A DNA stretch of 64,000 nt from Clitoria ternatea (GCA_037962975.1 CM075675.1:103159718-103223717), one strand, 5' to 3'. Counted from the stretch's first letter, positions 12,151 to 25,784 are shown. The notes: generated by a model not told the origin, from the sequence alone. Numbers and translations are program-made.

Positions 12151-14699
12151 GGGAATCCCTAGTGCATAAGCAACGGAAATACAAGGATTTCCATTGTACT
12201 TGCAAAATTTCATGTTTCAAAGCATAAGACAAACATTAAATTTATTAAACGTTTTAGGATTACCTCTTGAAGAAAATCGAAGTAGTCATCGTCCTTTAGG
12301 AGTCCACACGAGTACTCTCACCAAAAATGCTACACCTTCCAAATGCTAGTTTGACGGTGTGTAGCTTTTGCAACTTTTACGTATTTTGTGTCTCTTTTTG
12401 GTGAACCGCCTATGAGCATCTTATGCTATTTATAGACTTATGTTTGACCTAATTTGTTCTCTCTAAAGAGTGAACTTCTTACTCATTCTAAATGAGTTAT
12501 GCCCAATAGTTTTATTTTAGTCTAACTAAAATGAGTTAGATTTTCTCAAAAACTCAAACATAAATTTAATTATATAAATTTTTTGAAAAGTTTTGTTCTA
12601 ATCTTTATATTAAATATGTTATATGCCAAACTAAAGTCTTAAATTAGTTAGGTTGTAGGCCCCTGATAAATAATTTAACATATTCTCATCCCTATAATTC
12701 CCAGTTGTCAAACCCAATCAATCATAACCAAGTTTTTAATTCTTAATCTAACAAAATTTAAAATATCTATTAATTATTAAACTTAGTTGATGAAAGCTCA
12801 ATTTTCATAACACCAAACAAACACTGTGTCCGGATTGCACGCCATACATCTACCTAGAGAATTTAAAAAATTTTCGACGTATTTCATTCTTTATTCGTAA
12901 AGCTCGTGAAGTTTTGTTTAATTTATAACCTGTTTTCTCACTTTGTGAAGAAAGCGAGTGGTACCACCTCATTTACTAATTTCTTAGATATTTTATTCGT
13001 CAAGAGTCTCTACCATAATTTCTTTAAGCGTTTTTTGTCCTTCTCACTTCGATCTCTACATAGAACACAACCAGCACATCTTTTTAACTCTTCTAATAAG
13101 TAATTCCAGGGGGTCTTCTTCCTACACGCATATCTAAACCACCTGACAATTTTTTTTTTTCATTTTTTCTTTATAATAGATGTATCATGCCAACTCAACT
13201 TAAAATATTGAAGTTACATATTTAATATTTTCTTGTATGACCATATAATCATTTCAACTATTCTAATTTGACGTTGTGTTATCTTTTCATTGTCTAACAT
13301 TCACTCCATATAATTTAGTTGATTTTATCACAGTTCTATAAATCTTCCAAGAGAGAATGAGTGTTGTTAAAAATAACCTCTTGTATTGTTTGTTTAATTA
13401 AAAATTGTAAGACGGAAGGAATTTTAACGTTTGTAAATATATTGGCATCTTATCATATATACATAAGTCTTTGTAAAGGAATAGAATAATATTCTGAAGT
13501 GATTTACCAGTTAAAATTTATAACATACAAAAACTGAATCTAATATTATTAATTTGATCTTATTAGGTGAACTCTCATTGATTCTTACGTACTTTGTTTA
13601 GCACCCCATCACGTTGCACCATCCAGCATATTTTGTTTTACCCTCTTTCATAACAACCCTATTAGATAAATTAGGCTATACGGTAACGACCGAAATTGAC
13701 ATCTTCTTCCGTCATAATAAAACAAAATTTATCTAATACGTGAATATCAAGTTAAAAAAAGGAAAGAAAAAAGGGTACGTTAATTTATCACGAAAGCTTA
13801 ATCCGCAGTAATAATTAAATAAATTAAAGTTAAAGCTACGTCCCTATATTTCTACACTTATTTATACACGAAGGTTCCTGAAGATCACAGGCAAGGACTC
13901 TTGTGTACCATACTAGACATTGGACAATTTGACTTGTTGCTAGAATTATGGAAACAGGTTGCAAAAGTGTATTTCCTAAGTCCTATGGTTGGTTTACACG
14001 TTTTCATGTAAAGTCCAAAGTGTAGAAAGATTCTTGGAACCTGAGAGAAACAACGAAAGCACCACCTCCATATATATATATATATATATCAACCCAATCT
14101 TACTGATATTATTATTTATCATTAAGGTGAGATTTATCAGAACGGTGAATTGGCAATGATGGGTGATAGTGTCAGTGAGTGAAGTGCGACAAATCATAAT
14201 GCAATAAAATTCCACGGTAAAGGAATATCTTATGACCCATGAATGGACAATTTGGTGATGCTGGTGGAAAGATATTTATAATATAATTTAGATATTAGCA
14301 GTCCGTAGTGGGCATGCATTTGAATTCATATTAACTTTCACTATGTTTTTAATTAATGATTATAGGTACCTTGTTATAATCTATTCTCTAAAATTTGCTT
14401 TTGGGTCACCTAAGTAAAATTTTAAAATGTCCTATATGTATGTCCACTTCATCTTCATGCTGCAAGAGTCAAAATCAAATAATTTCAGTACGTGCTGTCT
14501 AACTGCAAGAAACAAGCGTTTTAGTGTCTTGGACAAAGCGTTGATCATGACACCAACGTTGTGTAACACTAAAAGAGTGGATGCAAATTTAAAAATAGCG
14601 TTAAAGGAACCTGATCATATGATGTCAAAGGAGCGTCTATTATGACCACTACACTTCAATGACCTGGACTTGTAACATTTTCAATGTGGATGACTAAAA
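12151..14699. other. intergenic DNA with possible LTR remnant; no gene seen
   Basis: A segment starting TGTTAGGGAATCCC near 12148 has an LTR-like start and a TATA-like CTATTTATA near 12427, but I found no partner copy or target duplication. The rest is AT-rich. A (TA)n run lies at 14070-14089. No supported gene. Confidence 0.45.
14070..14089. repeat. (TA)n microsatellite
   Basis: About ten TA units in a row. Confidence 0.9.
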
Positions 14700-14848
14700 T
14701 CTTAGAATTAAAAGTGTATTTCTTTATAATATTTCATTGATTGAAATTAACTCATCACAAAGGGATATGTATAATTAAAGAATAACAAATTAACAAACTT
14801 ATAACAAAAATGTAATAAACTTATATTTAATTGACTTTTCCTCTAACA
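14700..14848 (-). repeat. 3' LTR of copia element E
   Basis: This 149-bp segment aligns with 53050-53229: both start TCTTAGAAT, share TTCATTGATTGAAATTAACTC in nearly the same form, and end CTCTAACA (TGTTAGAG on the minus strand). It is about 30 bp shorter through small deletions. The terminal CA expected on the minus strand reads GA in both LTRs. Confidence 0.8.
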
Positions 14849-15180
14849 TCTCCCTTCTAACTCATGTTTTCTTTTGGGGTAACCACGGGTTTGTGTCTAA
14901 AATTGATGAATTAAGAACCAGAGATTGGTTTGGTTAGGATATCAGTCACTTGGTAAGTTGCGGGAAGGTGAATGATTTGTGTTTCTTTGCTTAAGATTTT
15001 ATCACGAACAAAGTATGGATCCAACCAAATGTTTTGTTCTAGAATGGAGAATTGGATTGACAACAAGAAGGACAACTCCTAGATTATCGCAATAAACTTT
15101 TGGAGGAGGAACTTGAATGTGCAGTTCATGAATGAGAGATTTAAATCCACATTAAGTCTATTGTAATGACAACCAAGCTT

Positions 15181-18100
15181 CTATATTCCACCTCTGTGGA
15201 ACTTTTGGAAACATGTTGCTTCTTGGATGACTTTGAAACTAGATTGTTGCCCAAGTATACAGTATCCTGAGGTGGATTTGTGATCATTTGGTTTAGATTC
15301 CCAATCAGAGTCACAAAAGCCTATTAGGTTCAGATTGGTTGGCTTTTGAACTACAACCCATGGGGAATGGTCCCTTGAAGATATTTGAGAATTCATTTGA
15401 TAGCCTTCCAATGATGCTCTTAAGGAGCATGCATGAATTGATAGACTTTATTAATAGAGAATGCTAGTTCTAGTCGTGTGATGGTGATATACTAAAGTCC
15501 TCCAACAATGGATCTGTAAATGAATGGGTCTGCAACAGCAACAGACCTAGACTCAATAAGTTTCAGATTAGATATCATTGGTGTTGGTTGAAGTTTTGAA
15601 TCATGCATGGATGCCTTGTGTATTTGGTCAAAAATATATTTGATCTAAGATAAGAACAGGTTACCACTAGATGTATAGTTGGCTTCAATGCCTAAGAAGT
15701 AATGTAGGTAGCCAAGGTCTTTAAGTGTGAACAAGGAATTAAGAAGGGAAATCAGAGACAGTATCTCAAATTGGGAGCTACTAGTGATTAAGATGTCATC
15801 TACATAGACAAGGATAAAAATAATGGACTTGGGGTTGATTTTGAAGAATAAGGAAGTATCATACTTAGCGGCTAAGAAGCCCAACTAACTCAATGTGATG
15901 TTGAGTTTATGGAACTAGGACCTAGGAGCCTGCTTTAGACCATAGATGGCTTTTTGTAACTTGCAAACTTTGCGTTTATCAGTGTTGGCAAATCCTGAAG
16001 GTTGTTGCATGTAAATAGTTTCTTGATGATGTTGAGGAAGGTATTTTTTATGTCAATTTGATGAATGTGCCAAGACTGAGATAGAGCCAAAGTGAAAATA
16101 ACTCTAACCATGGTAGGCTTAATGACAGGGTTGAACGTATTTGTAAAATCAAAATCTTTTCTTTGATGAAATCCTTTTTCCACAAGTTTTGCCTCATGCT
16201 TCTAAAGAGTGTCATCAGCATGGAATTTTGACTTGAAGATCCATTTGCATTATATTGCTTGACTGTCGTGAGGAAGATCCATAAGGGTCCAAGTATTGTT
16301 GTTGAGTAATGCAGCACATTCTTCCTTCATAGCTGCACACTATTCTAGTTTTGAAAGTGCTTCATTAACTAAGACTGGTTAAATGGTATGATCATACTTG
16401 GTAGTCTTGACAGTTGTTGCATAAGTCTTCGGTGTAAAAATGCCTATTTTGACCTGGTTAGCATTGGGTGACAATTTGGTTGAGTCTGATGTGTTATTTT
16501 TAAGCCTGTTGTTTCTGTAGTACCTGAATCTATTGTTCTTGCAACACCAACTGAATTACGAAATTAGACAGGAGGGATCAATAGTAACAACAATAGCAAT
16601 ATTTATTATTGCTGATTCTGTTGTTGTATGTTTAATAATGGGAGGTAAAACAATAATATGAGTACGTGTGGGAACATTATCAGTTTCATGTTGTTTAGAC
16701 AAAATAAAAGGTTTCAAAAAGAGCTTAGAAGAGAACAAACTTTCATTGAATTTGACATATCTTGAAATATAGTACTTACCTATGGAGATAGACGCTTGTA
16801 TCCTTTGTGTTCGCTACTATAGCTAAGAAAGAGACACAAGTGAGACCTAAAATCTAACTTATATTGATTATAGGGTCTTAATAAGGGATGACAAGCATAG
16901 CCAAATACCTTTGACAATTGATAATCAAGTGGTTTTTAAAATAGAACCTGATATGGAATGATAGAGTTTAAAACATGTGTGGGTAAGTAATAAATTAAAG
17001 TAATAGCGGTGAAGAAAGCTTCACCCCAGTAGGATATAGGCAAGGAGGCCTTAGCCAACAAAGTTAAGCTAGTTTTAGTAATATATCTATGTTTTCTTTT
17101 AGGTGAGCCATTTTGTTCATGCGTGTGAGGGCATGTAAGTCTGTGTTGAATACCTTATTTATTTAAGTAATATATGAATTTTAAGTATTCTTTAGCATTA
17201 TTTGTTTGCACAACCTTAAGTTTGGTACCAAGTTATAGTTCAACATGATATTTAAATTAGAGAAAAGCTTCAAATGCTTGATATTTAAAGTGTAAGAGAT
17301 AAATCCAAGTATATTTTGAAAAGTCATAAAAAAAACAATGTAATATCTAGCACCATTTGTAGCAAGAACATGACTAGGTCTCTATATATTAGTAAACACT
17401 AATTCTAAAGGTCTAGTATATATAGACTTTAAGTTTAGAGAGGGTAGTTGATGTGTTTTCCCCGTACAACAAGATTGACATAGACTAGAATCAAATGAAG
17501 AATTACATGATATATGATTGCTATTGAGAATCATTTAACTATTTTTAAAAAGGGTGACTAAGTCTGTAATTCCATAGTTGACTAGATGAAGGAGCATATA
17601 CAATATTAACAGAAAAAGCAAACACATTCTTAACATATTGAAATTGAGGAAACACATATAAGTCATCTTTAAATTGTCCTTGAAGAAGAATTTCCCTGGT
17701 ATCCTGATGTTTCACATTACAATGATTAGAAAAGAATTAAAAAAGACCTTATTATTATGTGCAAATTTAGAAACCCTGAGTAGATTTTTTTTATTAAAGG
17801 AACATATAGCAAATTATTTAAAATCATGGGTTTAGAAGTAAGAAGGGATTTAACGTACGAGTGATCAATGTGGTGAATATTTAAACTTGTTCCATTACCA
17901 ATGTTAACCCCTTCAAAGCCATTGGAAGTGTTCTTTATAGAAAGATTGTTTTCATAATATGTAAGATGATGTAAGGCTCTTGAGTTTGGGTACCAAAGAG
18001 GAAACATGACTGTGGATGGTGTTGTTATGGGAGACTGATCTTGAAATCCTTAAACATTATGTTATGTGAAATTAGCTTGAGGTGTGATATGAAACTGTTG

Positions 18101-18475
18101 GTTAAATCTATGTTAGCAATTAGTGGTAAGGTAACCATTTTTTTCCACCAATCTTACATGGTGGTTTCTGAGAATTCTAGAAATCTTTAAATTTGGGAGT
18201 CAAATTAAACTTGCTTGAGCTACCTCTTGAATTTGATTGTCCTTTATTGAATCCACTATGATTATTGAATACTCCTTCATGATATGCTCTTCTTACGATG
18301 TACAAGACGATGTACAAGAGGATGATTTGGTATTTTTCATACCTCTCTTCTTGTGCTAGGAAAAAAGTTTTTATGACATCGACAAAGTAAGGTTCTATTC
18401 TTGAAGTAATGAAGGTGATAAAAGAGTCATATTTTTCTTGGAGACTATCCAAGATGGCTTTAATATGATCATTAT
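15181..18475 (-). pseudogene. pol: copia gag-pol relic: gag end, protease, integrase, RT, RNase H
   Basis: Minus-strand fragments in the order of a copia polyprotein can be read. They are gag (IKAILDSLQEKYDSF, about 18410-18455); protease region (WYPNSRALHHLT, about 17965-18003); integrase (THEQNGSPKRKHR, about 17088-17128); reverse transcriptase start (about 15935-16183); the intact YVDDI motif with LGIEANY (15645-15884); and RNase H (GFCDSDWESKPNDHKSTSGY, about 15270-15330). Frames are broken by many stops and shifts. The copia protease DSG is NSR here. The integrase position that is usually Glu before Arg-Lys-His is Lys (codon at 17098-17100). Both changes would inactivate the enzymes. Confidence 0.85.
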
Positions 18476-19660
18476 TATAACATCCTATAATTGATTAAGG
18501 TTAATTGTATGATTAATTAATTAAATTCAGAATGAATGTATAATTACCTATGCACCCTTAATCTTAACAATTGCAATTCATTCCCATTTGGTCACTTTCA
18601 CGTTGTTGTAAAGGGGGGAAATAGGAAAAACTCATCCTCTCTCGTGAATGCATGCAACAAGGAGTTGGCTTCTCCTTCTCCTCCCACAGCACCATTATCC
18701 CATTCCCTTCTTTTTCCTCTAAATTTCTCAAATTAAGATAAGTTTCAAACTCTCCTTCTCCTCCCTATCTCTCGGCAGCCATGGATCCTTGAGGGAAAGC
18801 TTTGATTTCAACAAATTCAAGGTAAAATGGTTAAACCCAAGCTTGGTTTTGTGAAGTCTCTAAACCCATCTCCTAATTCTTGTGTTTCTTGATTTTTGAA
18901 GCGTTATCGGAGCTTTGTTTCACGTGGGCAGCATTGGGTACCTTGGGGTCTTGAACAGCTTCATTATTAGTGAGTAATTTGGCACCCATGGCATGGTTTT
19001 GACTCCGTTTTGTGAAATTCGGGTATTGATTGAATTAATGATAATTTAAGAACCATTTCGGAGGTGATTTAAGTAACGGGCAACATTGAGGTTTGTTCGA
19101 GATCGAGTTTCAAAGTCAATGGCTTAACTCAGTAAGCCGTTAATTGATAAAATAATTATTGATGAGTTGTTTTAGCTTCGGAATACAATTTTAAGAGTGT
19201 ACGGGTTATTAAAAATTAAATATCTATGTTTTAGGAATTTTTGAGGCTTTGGATTGGTAATCAGATAGTGGTTGGATAGCTATTTGAGCTTCTGGGATTT
19301 ATTAATTCCAGGTAGGGAGAGCTATTACATTTTAAATGCATACTTTATGGATGGATTAGGAGTATATTAATATATTGTGAATTATGTGTTTCTAAAACAT
19401 GATGATTTAATTGTTAAAGTGTGAAATGTTAGTGATATACAACATTTATATGATAATTGAGAATTGCCAATGATTGTGATGGTATCCGTCCATAATGATG
19501 TTAGTAAATTGCATGAGATGCTATTAGTGACTAAATTGATGATTATATGTACATGGGATGTATGAATTGATTGAGTTAATTTTTTATGCATGAGATGTGA
19601 TAGAAGAATTAAATTGGTGTTATTGTGAGTGCATAAGATGTAAGGCATATTGATTGTATT

Positions 19661-19665
19661 GAAAT
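19661..19665. repeat. target-site duplication, left of element B
   Basis: GAAAT directly precedes the LTR and is repeated at 35898-35902. Confidence 0.93.
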
Positions 19666-20398
19666 TGATCTGTCCTGGACCGGGGTCAAGAGATCCGATC
19701 TCAAGCCAGTCACGAATAGTATGTCAATACCGTCTAGTAGACCGGATGTATGTGTATCCGATGTATGTATCCGTTGTCCCTGGGTGAGGAGAGCGGATTG
19801 GGCGTCCTGGAGATCCTTTACACCGACCTAACGCGTTGAAGTGGGCGAATGGTGGTGTCACCTGCAAAGATTCTCCGACGCTCAAGTCAGTGATTATATT
19901 CCAAGTAAGGAATGTATTCAGAGAGGAATCAGTCGTAAAAGAGCTGAAGAAGAGGATCCCTAACTTCCATCATGAAGGTAGTTCATATACCTGATTGGCT
20001 CGATTAACGAGGACTCGTTGGTGGGGAACCACCAACTCCCATTAGCATTATTATATTGCGCACTTACCTGCATGATTGGGTCAAGTGGATATTTTATATT
20101 GAGCATAGAGAATGTAGACTAGGATTAGGGAACAAGTTGACCATTCCCGTGAGCAGAATTTGGCTCGTAGTGCAGGGAATTATTGATCGATCCCTGTAGC
20201 AACAATCCTTGTCTTTTGCACAGTGTCGTGTGTATTATCCGATGTCATGGTGTTATCCTGAACAATCGGTATAGGGAGAACGCCTGATACGGAATTACAG
20301 TCCGGATGTATACCGATGACACCGGTTACACGTAGATGTCTTATCAAAGACGTTGAAATATGTATAGCAGATCGGATACCGGTATTGAGACCGGATCA
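19666..20398 (-). repeat. 3' LTR of element B (733 bp)
   Basis: It runs from TGATCTGTCC to GACCGGATCA on the plus strand and matches 35165-35897 with about five substitutions and no length difference. Confidence 0.95.
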
Positions 20399-20415
20399 TA
20401 TGTCCCCTAGCTTGT
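20399..20415 (-). other. polypurine tract, element B
   Basis: On the minus strand CAAGCTAGGGGACATA abuts the TGATCC start of the 3' LTR. This is the usual place and style of the primer for plus-strand DNA synthesis. Element C has CTAGGGGGCATA at the same place. Confidence 0.8.
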
Positions 20416-20928
20416 GTGAGGGACTGAATAGTTGTTCACATAAGCTACTCAACCTGCGAGAGGTCTTAATATCGGTAAGCTTACGTGTGTAACAGTTCCT
20501 TAGCATCTGTTGTCATTCGTAAAGAACCGCTCTGAATTTAATAGAAAAGACCTTTCGGTACTGTCACAACGGATTCAGACAAAGATTCGTTGTGTGAGAA
20601 TTTCAAGAGTTTATTGGAATTGAAAGCTCTTGAAGTTCGTGTAACGGCTGTAAAGCGTAAATTGCGTTGCATGATTAGACATTAATGCTTTTAATCACGT
20701 GGGCAGGCAATTATTGCGTCTGAGATGAAAATCTCATTAACCGTCGTTTTGGGCTTAATGGGCCTGAAGTTTTCAAAACTTTTGGGCCCAGTGGATAGCC
20801 CTTTGCTGAGTTGCTATCGTTTTGGCGCCCAAGAATTTGGAACGGTTATGTCGTTTCGCTTGTGAACAGGTGCGTTTTATCGAGAACGACACAACTTCAA
20901 GAGGAGGTAACCGGTCCTCTTTGTTTCC

Positions 20929-20937
20929 TATAAAAGG
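20929..20937 (+). promoter_or_regulatory. TATA box of antisense gene 1
   Basis: TATAAAAGG lies about 140 bp upstream of a putative first-exon donor (21068/21069). The same position in copy 3 is TATAAATAGG and in copy 2 the weaker GATATAGGC. The shared layout supports a plus-strand promoter inside the element, independent of the LTR. Confidence 0.6.
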
Positions 20938-21385
20938 AATACTTAGTGGATTCTGGGTTCCACTTGCTTTTGCTTTCTCAACGAAACTCTGCAGAAATTT
21001 TGCAAGGAAGTTTATCGCCTACATTGCGAGGGTTTCTTCGTTCCTCAAATTCATCACTGTCATCTGAGGTAACTATCTTTTCCTTGTCGCTTTAGTTTCA
21101 CTTTGACTTGCTACTCGTAGTTATAGAAAGTAGGCTTCATCTAAAGGGGGGGAATCAGTTTCCCTCAACCCTAATAGTCGTGGGGAAGAATCCTTGTGAT
21201 TCTTCCTAAGACTGAACCGCGTCGCTCAGAAAGGGGATCTTACTCACTACGGGAAGTGACCTTTCCCTTCTCAGAGTCGCCCTCTGATTGTAATTGCTTT
21301 TAAAATGCAGTGAGTAATGATTGCAACTTTCTGACGACATTTTATTTCTTATCGTAGATTAAGGAGTTCGGTCTAGATATTTCCA

Positions 21386-23660
21386 ATGGCAACTGGAGAA
21401 GGATCTTCTGGAGATAACGCCATTTCGAAGGCAGCTGAAGGTCTCTACAGCGTAGTTGCTTCGAGATTAAATTGGGAGGAGGTTCAGGCTAAATGGCCTT
21501 TCTGCTGGGTGTCTAGTGAGTTTAAGGAATTGGCCTCCCGACACGCGGATGAGGAGGGATCCCGGATCCAGCCGAGGTTTACTTTGAGTACGGATGAAGA
21601 GACAAAGAAGTGGTATAGGGTTTATGCACCACTTCCGACAGAGCGGATATGCCACGTCGTCCCTAATGACCGCTCTGTATACATGTATGACTTTATTTTC
21701 CATAATCTGGGAGTTCGTTTTCCTCTAACCGAACTCCAGATGGGCGTCCTGAAGTTCCTGAACTGTGCACCCTCTCAACTTCATCCCAATGGTTGGGGCC
21801 TCATCCGGGCTCTGGAGGTCCTTGGTGAACATTTCAATTTCACGCCAACTGTAGCGATGCTGTTCTACTACACTCAGGTAGTTCGAAGAGCAAACAAGCA
21901 GGGCGGAGTTGGTCTGGTGACTCTCCGGACTCTCTGTTCCTTTGTGAACTTTGAGTCTTATACAGATTCTGCCAAGGTTGACGGGAAGTCCTTCAAGACT
22001 TACTTCACCCGCATCTCCATTAAGAAGGGCAATCCAAAATTTTGGAAGGATGAAGAGGACGTTGACAAATTTCCCCTGAGTTGGACACACAAACATTTCC
22101 TCTTGAGCTCACACGCGTACTACACTGATCAATCCGATCTGTCTCGTGAGACATCGAGAGTGTTGTTCGCACTTGAATCGCACACTACAGGTCGTCACGT
22201 CTTTTCGTGTAGGCGTCTGCTAAGTAGCTCAAGCGGAGTCTGGGAGGAATATTTGCGTACTTCTCGTTTTATTCTATCTTTTCTCCTTTATCAAATATGT
22301 ATAGAATATTTGTAGTTGCTGACATCTTGTGTTTGTTCATGTAGGTAAAATAGAACAGCAAACTCCAGAAATGGACAAATTGAAGAAATTCAAGGCGGCT
22401 GGTAAATCTGTTACTCATGAAAATGAGGTGAAGCCCAGGCCCTCAACTAAGGATCGTCCTGAGGTAATCATCTTGACCTCGGATGCTGAAGGGGACATCC
22501 CACTGGTTGAGGGCGGTACGTCCGATGTTGGCGCAGCCTCGGGTCAGCCTCCAGTTACTGAGAGGAGAAGAAAGATCCAGAATGATCCTGCGAGGCGTCA
22601 GTCCAAGAAGCAAAGGACTTCGGAGGATAAAGCCGTTGAAACCTCGGAAGGGATTGGTGCTTCCTCCGGTCTCAATAAAGGCACTGCTGCTGGGGTTTCT
22701 GGATCAGGTCCGACCTCCTTCCCAACGACCTCGTTTCTCACCCCCTTCCTCTCCTACGAAGGTTCTACTCCTGCCACTCTTCCACCACCGATGTACAAAC
22801 TCCGGCCTACGCTTAGTGTTAAAGAAATTGAAGAAGCGTGTGAGGCCGGAAGGTGGCAGCTAGCCGAACTTGCTGGATTGCTATCTTCCGTCAGCGAGTT
22901 GGCTAAGAACGTCGACAAGGTTGAGGAGCTAAGTGACAAATTAGAAGAGCTCAACCTTTCCTCAGACAAGGACAAAGCCGCCATGAAGTTAATGGAAGAT
23001 CGTCTTAACAAGTCTAAGGAGTTTGGGGATCTCATAACTAAAGAGAATCTCAAGCTCAAAGGCGATCTTAAAAACTTGGAAGGCAAAGTGGCAGAGAAGG
23101 AGGAAGAACTCCGCAGCAGCCAGGATAAAAATAAGGCTGATGCTGAGGAGTGGTCTCAAAGGGAGAAGAAGCTCCTTCTTGAGATAGAGGGACTGAAGGC
23201 TAGGAAAGTGGAGCCCGAGATATCCAGTGAGGAGCTGTCCAAGTTGCGGGGAGAATTGGCTACAGCGAAAGCTGAGAGGGAAGAAGCTGTTGACATATGC
23301 AGCCGGGCTGTTGAAGAGTCCTTCGGCCTAGCCATACGCCAAGTCTTCTACCGCAACCCCACTGCGAAACTTAACCTTTATGGGATGGATCCGTACTATG
23401 AATTCCATGAGGGAAAGTTAGTCGCAGTGGTGGATGGTCGTCACGAAGATCCACCGACGTCCTTATATGGTTTGGCTCCTCTTCCTGAGGGTCAATCCAT
23501 GGGACCTGACTACGTCTTTCCTGCGTCCGAGGTTCCCTCTTCTGAAGAAAGGGCTGAGGCTCCTGGAGGTGAGACTCCTGCGGAGGTTCTAAAGGAAGGA
23601 GCACAAGAGCCCAGTGCTGAAGAGGCACAAAAAACTGAAGAACAGATTCCTCCTCAGTAA
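21386..23660 (+). CDS. antisense accessory gene, copy 1 of element B (two exons)
   Basis: This is a two-exon gene on the strand opposite gag-pol: exons 21386-22256 and 22345-23660, giving 728 residues. The intron (22257-22344, 88 bp, GT...AG) is phase 1 and rejoins the frame exactly. Exon 1 carries a conserved plant mobile-element domain around residues 90-175 (GVRFPLTELQMGVL then APSQLHPNGWGL), resembling the Pfam 'putative gypsy type transposon' family (Transposase_28); this is a resemblance by eye. Exon 2 has a Lys/Ser-rich stretch, a long coiled coil (about residues 460-610) and a conserved end with AIRQVFYRNP and PYYEF. A likely 5' UTR intron spans 21069-21357, which favours the ATG at 21386. 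The molecular function is unknown. Confidence 0.82.
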
Positions 23661-23691
23661 TTTTGTTTTCATTTACATGTATAGTTATGTA

Positions 23692-23707
23692 CCGGGATCA
23701 ACTCCGG
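23692..23707 (+). other. conserved 3' UTR motif after antisense gene 1
   Basis: CCGGGATCAACTCCGG, a short stem with CCGG on both sides, lies 31 bp after the stop. Related motifs follow copy 2 (28131-28146) and copy 3 (41916-41931). A canonical AATAAA is absent here; AATGAA occurs at 23739. Confidence 0.45.
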
Positions 23708-24130
23708 ATTTTAAACTATTGTATGTAATTTCATTTCAATGAATGAGTTTTGATTGAAGAAATTTGTCTTCGTCGTTTCATGTATATTTAAATCGTCTCT
23801 AATCCGTTCTGTATAATTAATCTAAGGCCGGATTGAAATAATAGCCTCGGAAGATTAAATAACAAATAAAATTTAGAACGGATAAATATATACATGTCCC
23901 CAAGTGCGTATTAAGAAGAAGGTGCCTGTCTCTGGGGCATGATCCTTAATTCTTTTGGGGAAAAGTGGGTCGATCCGCTGTTTAGCAAAGTAGTGTAACA
24001 GGACGGATGACTGCTTTTAATCTGTAATGCTCTCACAGGAGATTACAATATTGTTCCAAGCTTAGGGAACTGCAAGGAAGTGGTGTTTGAGTCCTTTATC
24101 ATAAGGATGATGACGAGAATTTTTTCTACG

Positions 24131-24794
24131 CCAGGAGTTACGTCGTTGTATCACAGAATAGGTGATAAAGAGTATCCGTCCTGGGAGAATACCACTTTGA
24201 AAGTGAAAGTGCGGACTGACTTTCAGAATTTTCCGTCATAGGAATGATTATATGAATTGATCATGCCAGGTGTTTTGTCATCAAATCACTTCATAAGTGA
24301 TTGAGATCATCCGTCTTGGGGATGTGTACAGCACCAGAAGTTATATCGTCGGATCACATAATAGGTGATTGAGATCATCCGTCCTTGAGGTGTGTATGGC
24401 GCCAGGAGTTACATCGTCATATCACAGAATAGGTGATTGAAATCATCCGTCCTGGGCAAGTACACCATGTCAAGGAGTTACATCGTCAGATCACATAATG
24501 GGTGATTGAGATTGTCCGTTCTGGAAAAGTACACAACACCAAGAGTTGCATCGTCAGATCACAGATTAGGTGATTTAGATAATCCGTCCTGGAGACATTT
24601 TTCAATTGTAGGATTACGGATTTAGTGAATACTTCTCAGAATGATGATGAGAATTGTTCATACCAGGAGTTACATCGTCGAATCACTGAATAGGTGATTG
24701 AGATCATCCGTCCTGGAATGATTATTGGAGTTCTTCGTACCAGGAGTTACATCATCGAATCACTGAATAAGTGATTGAGATCATCCGTCCTGGT
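24131..24794. repeat. hairpin array I of element B (eight units)
   Basis: Eight imperfect units of about 54 bp start at 24131, 24266, 24332, 24402, 24471, 24538, 24663 and 24739. Each has an outer stem (usually CCAGGA/TCCTGG), a conserved AGTTACATCGTC arm, an inner stem (ATCAC/GTGAT, extended to AATCACTT/AAGTGATT in the second unit), and a conserved GAGATCATCCGTCC arm. Two more units with different but still complementary stems lie at 29316-29456. The array sits between antisense gene 1 and the internal polypurine-like tract, in what would be the 3' untranslated part of the gag-pol transcript. Confidence 0.85.
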
Positions 24795-24870
24795 GAATTT
24801 TTTCCAATCATGGGAGTGCGGATTAGGCAATTTTCGCATCCATCCGAAATCCGAGTATTACCTCTACTTA

Positions 24871-24890
24871 GCCCCCTAGCTGATGTGAGG
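24871..24890 (-). other. internal second polypurine-like tract in element B
   Basis: The plus-strand text GCCCCCTAGCTGATGTGAGG closely resembles the sequence next to the 3' LTR (TCCCCTAGCTTGTGTGAGG at about 20403). It precedes the promoter region of antisense gene 2, so the duplicated block seems to have started at the polypurine tract. No LTR sequence is found beside it. Confidence 0.6.
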
Positions 24891-25784
24891 AAGCAGTTGT
24901 CTTGCTCATATGAGCTATATTGACCATAGGACGTTTGGATTTCGGAATTGCACCGAAGTGTAAATATCCGCTCTGGGAACCATGTTCCGTAGTGATGAAA
25001 TTTTAAGGGCGGATTCGATAATGGGAATATCAGAAGTTTATCGAATTTCGCAACCCTTGGTATTCGAGTAATGGTGGCCACGTTTCTAATGATTGGACAT
25101 TTAATGCCTTAATTTACGTGGGCGCGCCATTATTGCGTTAAGTGCGCATGTCTTAGTAACTGTCACGCATAGTCTTGTTGGGCCTAGTATTTGGTTTTAA
25201 TAGGCCCATTTCGATGGCTCTGTGACAAAATGATGGCATCTTCGCGCCTTGATGTACTAAACGACAATTTTGGTCCACTAAACGGGAAGTCGTTTGGGGG
25301 TAAACGACAGGTTATGTTTAATGGGTATTTGAAAAATTTTGGTGCCCTGATATAGGCATATTTGGCAATCTCAGTTACCATTTCTTCTTGCTTCCTTGAC
25401 GAACCTCTGCGAAAGTTCCAAGAAGTTCTTCGTATCCACCTCTGTGAATTTCAATTCACTATCCTTAGGTAACCACTTTCCCTTCGTTTTCAGTTTCTCT
25501 TTTCAATATTTGAGAATGCCTAGGAAGGGTGTTAGCTTCAGTGGCGTTGGCCCTAGAGGAAGAGGAGGTAGGGCTTTGACTCAAAACCCTAGCATTCGTG
25601 GTGGGAGGATTCCAGTGATCCTTCAGTCGAGGCCACGAAATACAGAGAGGGAGGGGTCGCAATATCAAAGGCGAAGGGTGATATACCCTCTTCAGGGTCT
25701 TCCTCCTCTAGTGAGAGTGTCGAGAGTGGGGATTTATATGTCTCTGATGATGTGGAATTTTATCGCAGCATCAAGGCTTTCACA

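Noticed and set aside
12148..12720. Possible solo LTR beginning TGTTAGGGAATCCC
   Set aside because: No matching CA end with a target duplication and no second copy in the window; left as unassigned DNA.
20822..21067. 81-codon frame before antisense gene 1
   Set aside because: It has no ATG at its start, ends at the putative 5' UTR donor, and has no counterpart in the other copies; probably untranslated leader.
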